NCBI RefSeq assembly: GCF_024529975.1
Contig: NZ_AP024897.1
Coordinates: forward strand, 1-64,000
Direction: 5' to 3'
From: Vibrio quintilis
GTDB taxonomy: Bacteria > Pseudomonadota > Gammaproteobacteria > Enterobacterales > Vibrionaceae
DNA: 64,000 bases
Shown: in pieces, positions 13,845-27,711 of the stretch
How positions within the stretch are numbered: position 1 is the first letter of the stretch
Layout: the number at the start of each line of letters is the position of its first letter
Made by a program: the position numbers and the translations under genes
Notes under the pieces: model-generated
Told to the model about the DNA's origin: nothing
Databases searched by the model: none
Seen by the model: the letters and a program-made list of their open reading frames with translations, nothing else

Positions 13845-15302
13845 ATGCAATTTCGTTCAATTACCCGTATTGTCGGGATATTGTTAGCTTTTTTTAGTGT
13901 ATCCATGCTGGCACCTGCTCTGGTAGCTCTCATATATCGTGATGGTGCCGGTGTGGCTTTTCTGACGACGTTTTTTATCTTACTTATATGTGGGGCTGTC
14001 ATTTGGTTCCCAAACCGTCAGTCTAAGCATGAATTAAAATCCCGTGATGGTTTTCTGATTGTTGTTCTTTTCTGGATAGTTATTGGTAGCGCAGGTGCTA
14101 TCCCTTTCATCATTTCAGATGCGCCGGCAATATCTTTGACGGATTCATTTTTTGAATCATTTTCTGCTTTAACGACTACAGGAGCGACTGTTATTGTCGG
14201 ACTGGATCATTTACCAAAGGCGATCTTGTTTTATCGGCAATTTCTGCAGTGGTTTGGTGGCATGGGAATCATTGTTCTGGCTGTCGCAATTTTACCTGTG
14301 TTGGGAATTGGTGGAATGCAGCTCTACAGGGCGGAAATTCCCGGGCCGGTAAAAGATACAAAGGTTACTCCCCGAATTGCGGAAACGGCAAAAGCACTTT
14401 GGTACATATACCTCAGTATTACTGTGTTCTGTGCATTGTCATTCTGGTTGGCCGGGATGTCATTATTTGATGCTATCTGCCATAGTTTTTCAACGATTGC
14501 TATTGGTGGTTTTTCTACACATGATGAAAGTATGGGATACTTTAACAGTTATGTGATTGATACGATTACGGTGATTTTTTTATTAATATCATCATGTAAC
14601 TTTACGCTACACTATGCTGCCTTCTCCTATGAAGGCATTCACCCAAAGTACTATTGGAAAGATCGTGAATTCAGGGCATTTCTTTTCATTCAAAGCCTAC
14701 TTTTTTTGATCTGCTTTCTTATTTTATTCATACATCAATCAGACAAGTCCTCAGTAGACACTTTTTTTCAGGCGCTTTTCCAAACTGTTTCTATATCCAC
14801 AACGGCTGGTTTTACAACGACAGGGTTTTCTGACTGGCCACTATTCTTGCCGGTGTTACTTTTATTCTCTTCTTTCATTGGTGGTTGTGCAGGATCTACT
14901 GGCGGAGGACTGAAAGTTATTCGGGTTCTTTTATTGACCTTACAGGGAGTTCGGGAGATGAAGCGTTTAGTTCACCCAAGAGCCATTTATCCGATAAAAC
15001 TGGGAGATACCCCATTATCTCCCCGTGTGATTGATGCGGTGTGGGGATTCTTTTCAACATATACTCTGGTGTTTGTTGTTTGTATGCTTGCTCTGATCGC
15101 TACCGGGATGGATGAACTGAGTGCTTTTTCCGCTGTTGTCGCAACTCTGAATAATTTAGGGCCAGGACTGGGAGAGGTGTCTGTCCATTTTGCTGATATT
15201 AACGATGGCGCAAAATGGATTCTGGTTGTTTCTATGTTATTTGGGCGGTTAGAAGTTTTTACTTTGCTAATTTTACTTACACCAACATTTTGGAAAAACT
15301 GA
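13845..15302 (+). CDS. trkH: Trk potassium uptake system membrane subunit TrkH (copy 1)
   Basis: Polytopic K+ channel subunit that works with the cytoplasmic regulator TrkA. The four pore loops with filter-like TTTGAT, AIGGFST, TTAGFTTTG and NNLGPG motifs can be picked out. The 485 residues with about ten to twelve membrane segments fit. It lies 24 bp after yigZ and 4 bp before hemG, so these three probably form one transcript. A second, divergent TrkH is encoded at 40987-42432 next to trkA. Confidence 0.94.
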   Translation: MQFRSITRIVGILLAFFSVSMLAPALVALIYRDGAGVAFLTTFFILLICGAVIWFPNRQSKHELKSRDGFLIVVLFWIVIGSAGAIPFIISDAPAISLTDSFFESFSALTTTGATVIVGLDHLPKAILFYRQFLQWFGGMGIIVLAVAILPVLGIGGMQLYRAEIPGPVKDTKVTPRIAETAKALWYIYLSITVFCALSFWLAGMSLFDAICHSFSTIAIGGFSTHDESMGYFNSYVIDTITVIFLLISSCNFTLHYAAFSYEGIHPKYYWKDREFRAFLFIQSLLFLICFLILFIHQSDKSSVDTFFQALFQTVSISTTAGFTTTGFSDWPLFLPVLLLFSSFIGGCAGSTGGGLKVIRVLLLTLQGVREMKRLVHPRAIYPIKLGDTPLSPRVIDAVWGFFSTYTLVFVVCMLALIATGMDELSAFSAVVATLNNLGPGLGEVSVHFADINDGAKWILVVSMLFGRLEVFTLLILLTPTFWKN

Positions 15303-15306
15303 GATC

Positions 15307-15840
15307 ATGATGAAAAGAGCTATTTTTTTATATTCAACCCGGGAAGGTCAAACGAAGAAAATTCTTAATTTTATCATGCAGAGTTTTACTGAATATCAAT
15401 GTGATCTGGTTGATTTACATCTGAATCCTCAAGTAGATCTATCGGTATACGATAAAATTCTTATTGCCGCTTCGATACGATACGGGCATTTTCATCCTTC
15501 ATTATATCGATTTATTGATATCCACCAAAAAGAGCTGTCTTGTTCGAAAGCTGCATTTATATGTGTGAATTTAACTGCCCGAAAGGAAGAACAACTAAAA
15601 GACACGCCAGAAGGTAGTGTATATGTTCAGACATTTCTCAAAAAGTCAAAATGGTCGCCTGAAATGATAGGTGTTTTTGCCGGAGCTTTACGTTATCCAA
15701 GATACCGTTTTATCGATAAGATGATGATTAGGCTTATTATGTCAATGACTGGCGGTGAGACCGATACATCAAAAGAAGTTGAATATACAAACTGGCAAAA
15801 GGTCTCAAATTTTGCTAATTCGTTTTTGATTTGTAAATGA
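15307..15840 (+). CDS. hemG: Menaquinone-dependent protoporphyrinogen IX dehydrogenase HemG
   Basis: Flavodoxin-like enzyme for the oxidation of protoporphyrinogen IX to protoporphyrin IX in haem synthesis. The FMN phosphate-binding loop YSTREGQTKK is at residues 9-18. The long-chain insertion typical of HemG and the C-terminal segment containing TDTSKEVEYTNW are present. At 177 residues it matches E. coli HemG. The start may be either of two consecutive ATGs (15307 or 15310). hemF for an earlier haem step is at 51537. Confidence 0.93.
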   Translation: MMKRAIFLYSTREGQTKKILNFIMQSFTEYQCDLVDLHLNPQVDLSVYDKILIAASIRYGHFHPSLYRFIDIHQKELSCSKAAFICVNLTARKEEQLKDTPEGSVYVQTFLKKSKWSPEMIGVFAGALRYPRYRFIDKMMIRLIMSMTGGETDTSKEVEYTNWQKVSNFANSFLICK

Positions 15841-15915
15841 TATGTTTTTTTTGGGCATAAAATAGCCTTTCTGATGTGTTTATTTAAGTATTTAATAAAA
15901 AGTAGAAAAAAGTGC

Positions 15916-15943
15916 TTGCCAGATATAATTACTCCCCTATAAT
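15916..15943 (+). promoter_or_regulatory. rRNA operon 1 promoter P1
   Basis: TTGCCA (15916-15921), 16-bp spacer, TATAAT (15938-15943), then a GC-rich discriminator GCGCCCC typical of stringently controlled rRNA promoters. A-rich sequence just upstream could act as an UP element. The same promoter recurs at operon 2. Confidence 0.85.
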
Positions 15944-16029
15944 GCGCCCCACTGACACGGGATGGCAACAACAACTGCCTGAACGATGTGAGTCCGGTCA
16001 GGGCTAAAGAGAAAAATTTAAAAAAGTGT

Positions 16030-16057
16030 TTGACACTGAAAATTATCTCGCTAGAAT
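16030..16057 (+). promoter_or_regulatory. rRNA operon 1 promoter P2
   Basis: A perfect TTGACA (16030-16035), 16-bp spacer and TAGAAT (16052-16057) followed by a G/C-containing discriminator. It lies about 114 bp downstream of P1, the tandem arrangement usual for rRNA operons. Confidence 0.8.
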
Positions 16058-16090
16058 GACCGCCTCTTCGAAGCAACGCTGAGAAGAAAA

Positions 16091-16102
16091 GCTCTTTAAC
16101 AA
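16091..16102 (+). promoter_or_regulatory. boxA antitermination site in rRNA leader 1
   Basis: GCTCTTTAACAA matches the boxA core bound by NusB/NusE as the transcript emerges. A second copy is in the 16S-23S spacer at 18010-18021, the usual leader plus spacer arrangement. Confidence 0.75.
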
Positions 16103-16272
16103 TATAAACCAATCAATCTGTGTGGGTACTCGTTAATTGATATCTTATAAAAGATTTATCAGTGAGAATGAGTGACCAACAGCTATCAGGAAGCAGCTTT
16201 GAGTTGCAGAATGAATAGCGGCACAGTCAATTCAGTAATCACTGAGCCGAAGCTTAGGCTTCAAAAAACTTT

Positions 16273-17813
<1,541 letters not shown>

Positions 17814-17878
17814 ACGATAAAGATACGTTGATGAGTGCTCACACAGATTGATTTGGTTTAGAAAAGAGATATGAAAGT

Positions 17879-17954
17879 GTCCCGTTCGTCTAGAGGCCTA
17901 GGACACCGCCCTTTCACGGCGGTAACAGGGGTTCGACTCCCCTACGGGATACCA
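17879..17954 (+). tRNA. tRNA-Glu (anticodon TTC) in spacer 1
   Basis: 76 bases ending in an encoded CCA. Acceptor arm GTCCCGT/ACGGGAT (first pair is a G-U wobble), anticodon loop CTTTCAC giving TTC, T-loop GTTCGACTC. It is the only tRNA in this spacer. The identical gene recurs in operon 2 at 56353. Confidence 0.97.
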
Positions 17955-18230
17955 TTTCAAAGCGTATTGATTTGAGTATGTTTTAAAATGGTTTGTAATA
18001 ACAAATCAAGCTCTTTAACAATTTGGAAAGCTGACAAAACAATCTTTTAGATTGTTTGTAAAAGTTCTCAAAGTATTCAGAAATGAATACACCAACACAC
18101 ATTCAAGTGTTCTTGGCTTCTGCTTCGGCAGAAGAAAAAATTTGAGTCCGGCAAAATCAAAGTCTGCATCATGTTTAAATAATTGCAGACAACCTTGGTT
18201 GTTTGACCGTAAGACCCTTTGGGGTTGTAT
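17955..18230 (+). other. 16S-23S spacer of operon 1, distal part
   Basis: Besides tRNA-Glu this spacer holds a boxA copy at 18010-18021 (GCTCTTTAACAA) and sequence expected to pair in the 23S processing stalk. From about 18008 it is the same as the operon 2 spacer from about 56792; only the block after tRNA-Glu differs. No protein-coding gene is credible here. Confidence 0.8.
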
Positions 18231-21118
<2,888 letters not shown>

Positions 21119-21202
21119 ACAACACCCAAGGGGTTTTGATGGACTCAAATGAAGAACAGATTGAATGTGTAGAGAATAGTCAGTTTTCTGAATTAAAGAA
21201 TT

Positions 21203-21322
21203 TGCCTGGCGGCCATAGCGTTGTGGACCCACCTGAATCCATGCCGAACTCAGAAGTGAAACGCAATTGCGCCGATGGTAGTGTGGGGTTTCCCCATGTG
21301 AGAGTAGGTCACTGCCAGGCTT
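21203..21322 (+). rRNA. rrf: 5S ribosomal RNA (operon 1)
   Basis: 120 bases beginning TGCCTGGCGGCCATAGCG and ending CACTGCCAGGCTT, whose ends pair. It contains the standard loop sequences CCGAACTCAGAAGTGAAACG and GTAGTGTGGGG. The copy in operon 2 at 59989 is the same. Confidence 0.97.
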
Positions 21323-21367
21323 TATATTTTTGTTAATAGTATATTTATATTATTAATTACAATCTGT

Positions 21368-21458
21368 GGAGAGATGGCTGAGTGGTTGAAAGCACCGGTC
21401 TTGAAAACCGGCATACGTTAATAGCGTATCTAGGGTTCAAATCCCTATCTCTCCGCCA
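21368..21458 (+). tRNA. tRNA-Ser (anticodon TGA)
   Basis: 91-base class II tRNA with acceptor GGAGAGA/TCTCTCC, anticodon stem-loop CCGGTCTTGAAAACCGG giving TGA, a long variable arm (ATACG/CGTAT), and encoded GCCA. It is the distal gene of rRNA operon 1, 45 bp after 5S, ahead of a terminator. Confidence 0.96.
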
Positions 21459-21468
21459 TATAAGAAAG

Positions 21469-21495
21469 AGCCGTTGTTATATCAACGGCTTTTTT
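21469..21495 (+). terminator. Terminator of rRNA operon 1
   Basis: AGCCGTTG (21469-21476) pairs with CAACGGCT (21483-21490) across a 6-base loop, followed by TTTTT to 21495. Confidence 0.92.
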
Positions 21496-21519
21496 CATTT
21501 CTGATTTTATCAACTAGCT

Positions 21520-21699
21520 TATACCATTTACATTAATTAAGTGGTCAGTTTTGTCCAGCTCCTAAAGCAGAGTGATACGACTCTGCTTTTGTGCTCTGAA
21601 AAACGATTCCAAGCATCACAAACACTATCAACAATATCTTCATAATTATCAAAACATCGGTTAGCCAATTCATACCACTTAATTAATGTAATTGGTATA
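21520..21699 (-). mobile_element. Internally deleted IS630-family element (MITE-like remnant)
   Basis: 180 bp bounded by 26-bp inverted repeats with one mismatch (21520-21545 and 21674-21699), reading TATACCA(T/A)TTACATTAA inward with TA at each edge, as IS630/Tc1 elements leave. On the minus strand, about 45 codons remain of a transposase C-terminus (from about 21664 to a TAA inside the left repeat). They include LANRCFDNYEDIVDSVCDAW, the typical end of IS630 transposases. The catalytic part is gone, so it could move only in trans. It sits between the rRNA operon 1 and ilvA terminators. Confidence 0.8.
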
Positions 21700-21703
21700 A
21701 GAG

Positions 21704-21737
21704 AAAGAAAAAGCAGAGCTTGATATTACTCTGCTTT
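21704..21737 (-). terminator. Terminator of the ilv operon (after ilvA)
   Basis: Read on the minus strand, AAAGCAGAG (21737-21729) pairs with CTCTGCTTT (21718-21710), followed by a T-rich run to 21704. It lies 29 bp beyond the ilvA stop codon. Confidence 0.85.
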
Positions 21738-21765
21738 GTAGTTCAAAAGATTAAAGAATGTTTTA

Positions 21766-23292
21766 TTAAGACAGAAAAAATTGATAAGCAGGGTTATCAG
21801 TCTCATCTTTATATTGATACCCCAACTCAACCAAGTGTGCAGAGAATCTGGTTAAATCATCTTCACTTAGTTCAAAACCACATAATACCCGACCGTAGTC
21901 TGCTCCATGATTTCTATAATTAAACAGGCTTATATTCCAGTGCGTTCCCAGAGTGCTGAGAAAGTTTAAAAGTGCCCCAGGGTATTCCGGAAATTCAAAA
22001 GAGTATAGGCGTTCCTGCAGGGATTTTGATGGTTTACCACCTATCATATAGCGTATGTGAAGCTTTGCCATTTCATCGTCGGATAGATCAATAACCGGAT
22101 ATCCGCCCTGTCGAAGATCTTGAATGATTTGGGCTAGCTCTTCTTGCCCGCCAACAAGCCGGACACCTACGAATATATTTGCTAACTGATCTGAGCTATA
22201 CCGGTAATTAAACTCTGTAACAGCTCGTCCACCAATAATCTGGCAGAATTCGAAAAATGCCCCTTTCTGTTCAGGAATGGTTACTGCAAGCAGGCCTTCT
22301 CTTTTTTCACCCAGCTCACATCGTTCAGATACATAGCGTAACCCATGAAAATTAGTATTTGCACCAGATAATACAGCCCCAAGTTGTTTATCTTTTAATG
22401 CCATTTGTTCTGCATATTTTTTGAGTCCGGCTAATGACAAAGCTCCGGCTGGCTCTGCTATAGCCCGGGTATCTTCAAAAATGTCTTTTACCGCAGCGCA
22501 AATTTCATCACTGGAAACTGATATATGACCATCGATATATTCCTGACATAACCTGAATGTTTCATCACCAATGCGTTTTACAGCGACACCGTCAGCAAAT
22601 AAACTGACTTGCTCCAGTACCACTGGTTCTCCCGCATCCAGTGCGGCTTTTAAGCAGGAAGAGTCTTCAGGCTCTACAGCAATTACTTTTATTTCAGGAA
22701 GTAGTTGCTTAACTAAAACAGCAATACCAGCAGCCAGACCACCACCACCAACAGGGACAAATATATAATCCAGATGTCCATTTTGCTGCAGCATTTCTAT
22801 ACCAATTGTTCCCTGACCTGAAATCACAAGGGGATGGTCAAATGGAGGTACAAATGTATAGCCATGTTCTTCAGCCAGACGTTCCGCTTCTGCTTTTGCT
22901 TCATCAAAGTTATTACCATGGAGAACAACCTCTCCACCAAACCCTCTGACAGCATCAACTTTTATGTCCGGGGTTGTTTGAGGCATAACAATAATGGTTT
23001 TAATTCCTAATTTGGTACCGGATAGAGCCATTCCCTGAGCATGATTTCCTGCTGAAGCCGCTATAACACCTGCTTGTTTTTGCTCTTCAGTCAGTTTGGA
23101 GACCATGTTATATGCGCCACGTAACTTAAATGAGTGAACCGGCTGCCGGTCTTCTCTTTTTATCTGGACGCTATTTCCTAAACGGGCTGAAAGCCTTTCC
23201 ATTTCCTGAAGTGGTGTAACTACTGCGACATCATATACAGGTGCCCGTAATATTTGGCGCAGATAATCTGCGCCAGTTTTTAATTCGGTCAT
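21766..23292 (-). CDS. ilvA: Threonine ammonia-lyase, biosynthetic (IlvA)
   Basis: PLP enzyme converting threonine to 2-oxobutanoate, the first step to isoleucine. The PLP lysine is K56 in HSFKLRGAYNM, the glycine-rich phosphate loop VPVGGGGLAAG is near residue 180, and two C-terminal ACT-like domains give isoleucine feedback control. I start at the ATG at 23292 (508 residues), one base after the ilvD stop. An upstream in-frame ATG would overlap ilvD by 22 codons of unrelated sequence. Last gene of the ilv operon. Confidence 0.95.
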   Translation of the reverse strand: MTELKTGADYLRQILRAPVYDVAVVTPLQEMERLSARLGNSVQIKREDRQPVHSFKLRGAYNMVSKLTEEQKQAGVIAASAGNHAQGMALSGTKLGIKTIIVMPQTTPDIKVDAVRGFGGEVVLHGNNFDEAKAEAERLAEEHGYTFVPPFDHPLVISGQGTIGIEMLQQNGHLDYIFVPVGGGGLAAGIAVLVKQLLPEIKVIAVEPEDSSCLKAALDAGEPVVLEQVSLFADGVAVKRIGDETFRLCQEYIDGHISVSSDEICAAVKDIFEDTRAIAEPAGALSLAGLKKYAEQMALKDKQLGAVLSGANTNFHGLRYVSERCELGEKREGLLAVTIPEQKGAFFEFCQIIGGRAVTEFNYRYSSDQLANIFVGVRLVGGQEELAQIIQDLRQGGYPVIDLSDDEMAKLHIRYMIGGKPSKSLQERLYSFEFPEYPGALLNFLSTLGTHWNISLFNYRNHGADYGRVLCGFELSEDDLTRFSAHLVELGYQYKDETDNPAYQFFLS

Positions 23293-23293
23293 C

Positions 23294-25135
23294 TTAATCT
23301 TCCAGTTTAGATCTATCTCTAACTGCTCCTTTGTCTGCACTGGTTGCCATACTTGCATAAGCCTTCAAAGCGAAAGATACATTACGATCACGGCTGGTTG
23401 GCTTCCATCCTGCCTCACTTTGATGGGTTCTGCGGGTCGCTAGTTCATCTTCAGAAACTTCCAGATCAATCGTTCTCTCCGGAATATTGATGGTGATAAC
23501 ATCTCCATCCTTTACTAAGCCAATTGCACCGCCATTGGCGGCTTCAGGGGAGGCATGCCCAATAGATAAACCTGAAGTGCCTCCGGAAAAGCGCCCGTCA
23601 GTGAGCAAGGCGCACTCTTTACCTAATCCCATAGATTTTAAATACGAAGTTGGGTAAAGCATTTCCTGCATTCCCGGGCCACCCTTTGGCCCCTCATATC
23701 GAATGACTACTACATGTCCGGATTTTACCTGACCATCTAAAATACCAGAGACCGCATCTTCCTGACTTTCAAAAACAATTGCCGGTCCTCTGAATTTTAA
23801 ATTACTTTCATCGACACCTGCTGTTTTAACAATACAGCCATCCAATGCGATATTTCCTTTCAGAACAGCTAGTCCTCCATCCTGACTATACGCGTGTTCT
23901 TTGGTTCTGATACATCCTGACTCACGGTCATCATCGAGCGTGTCCCAACGACAATTCTGTGAAAACGCTTCAGTTGTCCGAATACCGGCCGGACCTGCTT
24001 TAAAGAAGCTCTTTATATCATCAGATGTTGAGTCCATGATGTCGTAAGTTGTTAACTGTTCGGCAAGGGTTAACCCCAAAACTGTTTTTGTATCGCTGTG
24101 AATTAAACCAGCACGATTTAATTCGCCCAGAATACCCATCACGCCACCAGCTCTGTGGACATCCTCCATGTGGTATTTCTGGGTCGATGGTGCAACCTTA
24201 CATAAATGAGGAACTTTGCGGGACATGCGGTCGATATCTTCCATTGTAAAATTGACATCACCTTCCTGAGCTGCAGCCAACAGGTGAAGAACGGTGTTAG
24301 TTGAGCCTCCCATAGCAATGTCCAAAGCCATCGCATTTTCAAACGCTGATTTTGTGGCAATGTTTCTTGGAAGCGCTGTTTCGTCATCCTGCTCATAATA
24401 ACGCTTTGTCAGTTCAACGATTCTCTTACCAGCATTGATGAAAAGTGACTCTCTGTCAGCGTGTGTTGCCAGTAATGAACCGTTTCCTGGTTGTGACAAC
24501 CCTAAAGCTTCTGTCAGACAGTTCATTGAATTCGCGGTGAACATTCCTGAGCAAGAACCACATGTCGGACATGCTGAACGTTCAACTTGCTGACTTTGTT
24601 CATCTGATATTTTGGGATCTGCTCCCTGAATCATCGCATCCACCAGATCAAGTTTAATCAGCTGATCTGAAAGTTTGGTTTTTCCTGCTTCCATAGGGCC
24701 GCCAGAGACAAAAATAACAGGAATATTGAGTCTCATGGATGCCATGAGCATCCCTGGAGTAATTTTATCGCAGTTTGATATACAGACCATGGCGTCAGCA
24801 CAGTGGGCATTGACCATGTATTCAACTGAATCAGCAATTAATTCTCTGGAAGGCAGAGAATACAGCATACCTCCGTGACCCATTGCGATACCATCATCAA
24901 CAGCGATAGTATTAAACTCTTTTGCGATGCCGCCTGCTTGTTCTATTTCCTTTGCAACCAACTGCCCAAGATCTTTCAGGTGTACGTGTCCGGGAACGAA
25001 TTGAGTAAATGAGTTCACCACGGCGATAATCGGTTTACCGAAGTCTTCTTCTCTCACTCCGGTCGCACGCCACAGAGCGCGGGCTCCGGCCATATTCCGG
25101 CCATGAGTAGTTGTTGCTGAACGATATTTTGGCAT
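23294..25135 (-). CDS. ilvD: Dihydroxy-acid dehydratase (IlvD)
   Basis: Fe-S enzyme making the 2-oxo acids of valine and isoleucine. Cluster cysteines lie in CISNCDK (C122) and in CPTCGSC (C195), and the carbamylated lysine is expected at K124. The start at 25135 gives MPKYRSATT and 613 residues, the family norm, with AGGGA upstream; a GTG four codons earlier is less likely. The gap from ilvM is 124 bp and holds no gene, although ilvE usually sits here. Confidence 0.95.
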   Translation of the reverse strand: MPKYRSATTTHGRNMAGARALWRATGVREEDFGKPIIAVVNSFTQFVPGHVHLKDLGQLVAKEIEQAGGIAKEFNTIAVDDGIAMGHGGMLYSLPSRELIADSVEYMVNAHCADAMVCISNCDKITPGMLMASMRLNIPVIFVSGGPMEAGKTKLSDQLIKLDLVDAMIQGADPKISDEQSQQVERSACPTCGSCSGMFTANSMNCLTEALGLSQPGNGSLLATHADRESLFINAGKRIVELTKRYYEQDDETALPRNIATKSAFENAMALDIAMGGSTNTVLHLLAAAQEGDVNFTMEDIDRMSRKVPHLCKVAPSTQKYHMEDVHRAGGVMGILGELNRAGLIHSDTKTVLGLTLAEQLTTYDIMDSTSDDIKSFFKAGPAGIRTTEAFSQNCRWDTLDDDRESGCIRTKEHAYSQDGGLAVLKGNIALDGCIVKTAGVDESNLKFRGPAIVFESQEDAVSGILDGQVKSGHVVVIRYEGPKGGPGMQEMLYPTSYLKSMGLGKECALLTDGRFSGGTSGLSIGHASPEAANGGAIGLVKDGDVITINIPERTIDLEVSEDELATRRTHQSEAGWKPTSRDRNVSFALKAYASMATSADKGAVRDRSKLED

Positions 25136-25259
25136 TTTTTCCCTCACATACTTATTTTTTCCCGGATAAATGGAATTTGACCTGTCTTATTTATCCCTGG
25201 TTTTGCCATTAAATTTAAAATTCTGAACCGTTTAATACACAGCTTGCTTTTGCATTTTT

Positions 25260-25544
25260 TTATGCACACACTTTTTGCTGTAAGTTATTGTTTGGCAAAG
25301 TGTTGCTGTTGATTTTTGTTACTTCAACGGTACGAATATCCCATAATTTTTCGATTTGATTGATAAGTGTCGAAATAGGACGATCACTATCAACAATAAT
25401 CTCTACGCTCGCGACATGACTTTCATGATTTTGAGTCGCAGCGACTTGTTTTATAATAAATCCCCGATGGCGGACAACACGTAAAACTCGTTCTAAAAGA
25501 ACAGGTTTATCGTCGGCTTTTATATCAATTAAATATCTTTCCAT
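25260..25544 (-). CDS. ilvM: Acetolactate synthase II small subunit (IlvM)
   Basis: Regulatory ACT-domain subunit that partners the catalytic IlvG encoded 11 bp upstream. The 94 residues contain one ACT fold (YLIDIKADDKPVLLERVLRV then VASVEIIVDSDRPISTLINQ). The C-terminal 20 residues or so are asparagine/glutamine rich and probably disordered. The assignment rests on both fold and position. Confidence 0.92.
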   Translation of the reverse strand: MERYLIDIKADDKPVLLERVLRVVRHRGFIIKQVAATQNHESHVASVEIIVDSDRPISTLINQIEKLWDIRTVEVTKINSNTLPNNNLQQKVCA

Positions 25545-25555
25545 TTTAGTGCTCC

Positions 25556-27202
25556 CTATGTGTTTTCTAACATGTCGCTATTAGAGGCACCTGGTGGCAC
25601 CAGTGGCCAGACATTTTCTTCTTCATCAATAACTACATGAAGTAAATAAGCGGTTGGACTTTCAAGCATTTCTTTTAATGCGGGTTCGACTTCTTCTTTT
25701 TTTGTGATGGTTTTACCCGGGATACTAAATGCTTGTGCCAACATGACAAAGTCAGGATTATCGTCAAGAATTGTTTCACTGTGGCGGCCATCAAAGAAAA
25801 GAGACTGCCATTGTCGAACCATTCCCAAACGCTGGTTATCAAGTAACACCATTTTTACCGGGATTTGACGTCGCTTCAGTGTTCCAAGTTCCTGAACATT
25901 CATCATGAATGAGCCATCTCCTGAGATAAGTACTGATTGGTCATCCGGTCTGGAAACGGCAGCTCCCATTGCTGCTGGTAAACCGAATCCCATCGTGCCT
26001 AATCCGGCTGAAGAAATGAAATTCTGAGGTTCCCGTGGTTGTATGTGTTGTGCTGCCCACATCTGGTGCTGCCCTACGTCCGTTGAAACGATTGTTGTGT
26101 CAGGCATCATGTCTGAGAGCTGCTTAAGTAGCAGTGGTGCGTAAATCAGTTCTCCGGGATGATCATAGCGCCATTTGAATTCCTTGCGCAGCGTTTCACT
26201 ATATTCAAGCCATTGTTTTATATCATTATTTAGTTCAATTTGAGGCAGGATCGTGTTGATATTACCTCTGAGGGCTGCATTAGTCAGGCGTAGCTTATTG
26301 AATTCTGCTGCATCAATATCAATATGAATAACTTTTGCGTTTGGTGCAAAAGTGTCAAGCTTACCTGTAACTCTGTCATCAAAACGGGCACCAACAGCAA
26401 TCAGCAAGTCACACTCCTGAACAATCAGGTTTGCAGCCTTAGTCCCGTGCATGCCAAGCATTCCAAGATAGTGTGGATCATGTCGTTCTACAGAGCCTAA
26501 TCCTTTCAGTGTGCTTACAGAAGGCATCGGATTCCGGACTAAAAAGTCACGAACGGTGTGAGTTGCATGGGCTAGCTGAACACCTCCACCGACATAAAGG
26601 ACGGGACGACGGCATTCATTCAGTAACGACTGAGCTAATGACAATTCTTCCTGATTCACTGGTCGAACTGATTTGGCGGTTTTCTTTTCCAGAGTAATGT
26701 TGGGTATCTGTGCCAGTTGTACGTCCTTGGCTATATCAACTAATACCGGCCCCGGCCTCCCTGATTGTGCAACTTCAAATGCTTCTTCCAGTGTTGCTGA
26801 CAGTTCATTCACATCAGTAACCAGATAGCTGTGTTTTGTACAGGCTAAAGACATCCCAATGACATCCATTTCCTGAAATGCATCAGTACCTATTAATGGA
26901 CTTGCAACCTGTCCGGTAATTGCCACAAGGGGGATAGAGTCAAGGAAAGCATCAGCCAGACCAGTCACAAGGTTGGTGGCGCCAGGACCAGAAGTTGCCA
27001 TACATACTGCAACTTTCTGAGTTGCTCTTGCCATGCCGATAGCAGCCATTGCAGCTCCCTGTTCATGCCGGCATAGAATATGATCGACTCCGCCATCATA
27101 TAAAGCATCGTAAATTGGCATGATTGCGCCGCCGGGATATCCAAAAACAGTTTTGATTCCCTGCTGTTGTATAGCTGCAACAACGAGTTGTGCTCCGGTC
27201 AT
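25556..27202 (-). CDS. ilvG: Acetolactate synthase II large subunit (IlvG)
   Basis: ThDP- and FAD-dependent enzyme condensing pyruvate with pyruvate or 2-oxobutanoate, the common step in valine, leucine and isoleucine synthesis. The activating glutamate is E47 (CRHEQGA), and the ThDP motif [12 protein letters not shown] followed by [12 protein letters not shown] is near residues 430-465. The 548-codon frame is intact, unlike the frameshifted ilvG of E. coli K-12. Its expression should depend on the leader and attenuator at 27312-27456. Confidence 0.95.
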   Translation of the reverse strand: MTGAQLVVAAIQQQGIKTVFGYPGGAIMPIYDALYDGGVDHILCRHEQGAAMAAIGMARATQKVAVCMATSGPGATNLVTGLADAFLDSIPLVAITGQVASPLIGTDAFQEMDVIGMSLACTKHSYLVTDVNELSATLEEAFEVAQSGRPGPVLVDIAKDVQLAQIPNITLEKKTAKSVRPVNQEELSLAQSLLNECRRPVLYVGGGVQLAHATHTVRDFLVRNPMPSVSTLKGLGSVERHDPHYLGMLGMHGTKAANLIVQECDLLIAVGARFDDRVTGKLDTFAPNAKVIHIDIDAAEFNKLRLTNAALRGNINTILPQIELNNDIKQWLEYSETLRKEFKWRYDHPGELIYAPLLLKQLSDMMPDTTIVSTDVGQHQMWAAQHIQPREPQNFISSAGLGTMGFGLPAAMGAAVSRPDDQSVLISGDGSFMMNVQELGTLKRRQIPVKMVLLDNQRLGMVRQWQSLFFDGRHSETILDDNPDFVMLAQAFSIPGKTITKKEEVEPALKEMLESPTAYLLHVVIDEEENVWPLVPPGASNSDMLENT

Positions 27203-27311
27203 TGTTGACCCCCTGATCTGTTCTCATTCTTATCAATTAGTGTTGTGTTTGTCGGGCATTTCATGTGTTACTCCATCCTTCCCGCAGTATTCATTTTATT
27301 TTCTTATGTTG

Positions 27312-27343
27312 AAAAAAAACCCCCGGACTTTTCAGTGCGGGGG
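27312..27343 (-). terminator. Attenuator terminator of the ilv operon
   Basis: On the minus strand CCCCCG pairs with CGGGGG around an AAAAGT-containing loop, followed by eight Ts (27319-27312). It lies between the leader peptide stop (27361) and ilvG, the expected position for transcriptional attenuation by charged Leu/Val/Ile tRNA. Confidence 0.9.
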
Positions 27344-27360
27344 TGTTGTTATTCTTAAGT

Positions 27361-27456
27361 TTATCTAACGTTCACCAGCCCCCGCGCGGTTCTAATAATG
27401 ACCACGACCAGAATCAGGCTAATAAGTGAAGCAAAGTGAACGTTTAAAAATTTCAT
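27361..27456 (-). CDS. ilvL: ilv operon leader peptide (IlvL)
   Basis: A 31-codon frame whose centre reads SLISLILVVVIIR, a cluster of regulatory Leu, Ile and Val codons. When branched-chain aminoacyl-tRNAs are scarce, a ribosome stalling here would let an antiterminator form and open transcription into ilvG. Its stop is 18 bp ahead of the attenuator hairpin. The overall plan equals the E. coli ilvL leader, though the sequence is different and the product is 31 residues long. Confidence 0.88.
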   Translation of the reverse strand: MKFLNVHFASLISLILVVVIIRTARGLVNVR

Positions 27457-27711
27457 AATAAAGTTTTATATCTGACGAAAATCTCTACAACCATAGTGTT
27501 AACATATAATTCCGTTACATGACAAGTAAAAAATCATTCTTTTTTCATCCTTCCGTAAGCTTCAAATACGTTATACATATGATTAGTGAAGAGAAATAGC
27601 TTGGATTTCATATCAATATGCATTGATTAAGAGCCTATTTTCATGGACTTGCTGTAATGTCGGGAAATCAGTTTTGGGATTATTTTGTCAGAAGCGAAGA
27701 AGGTTTATTTG

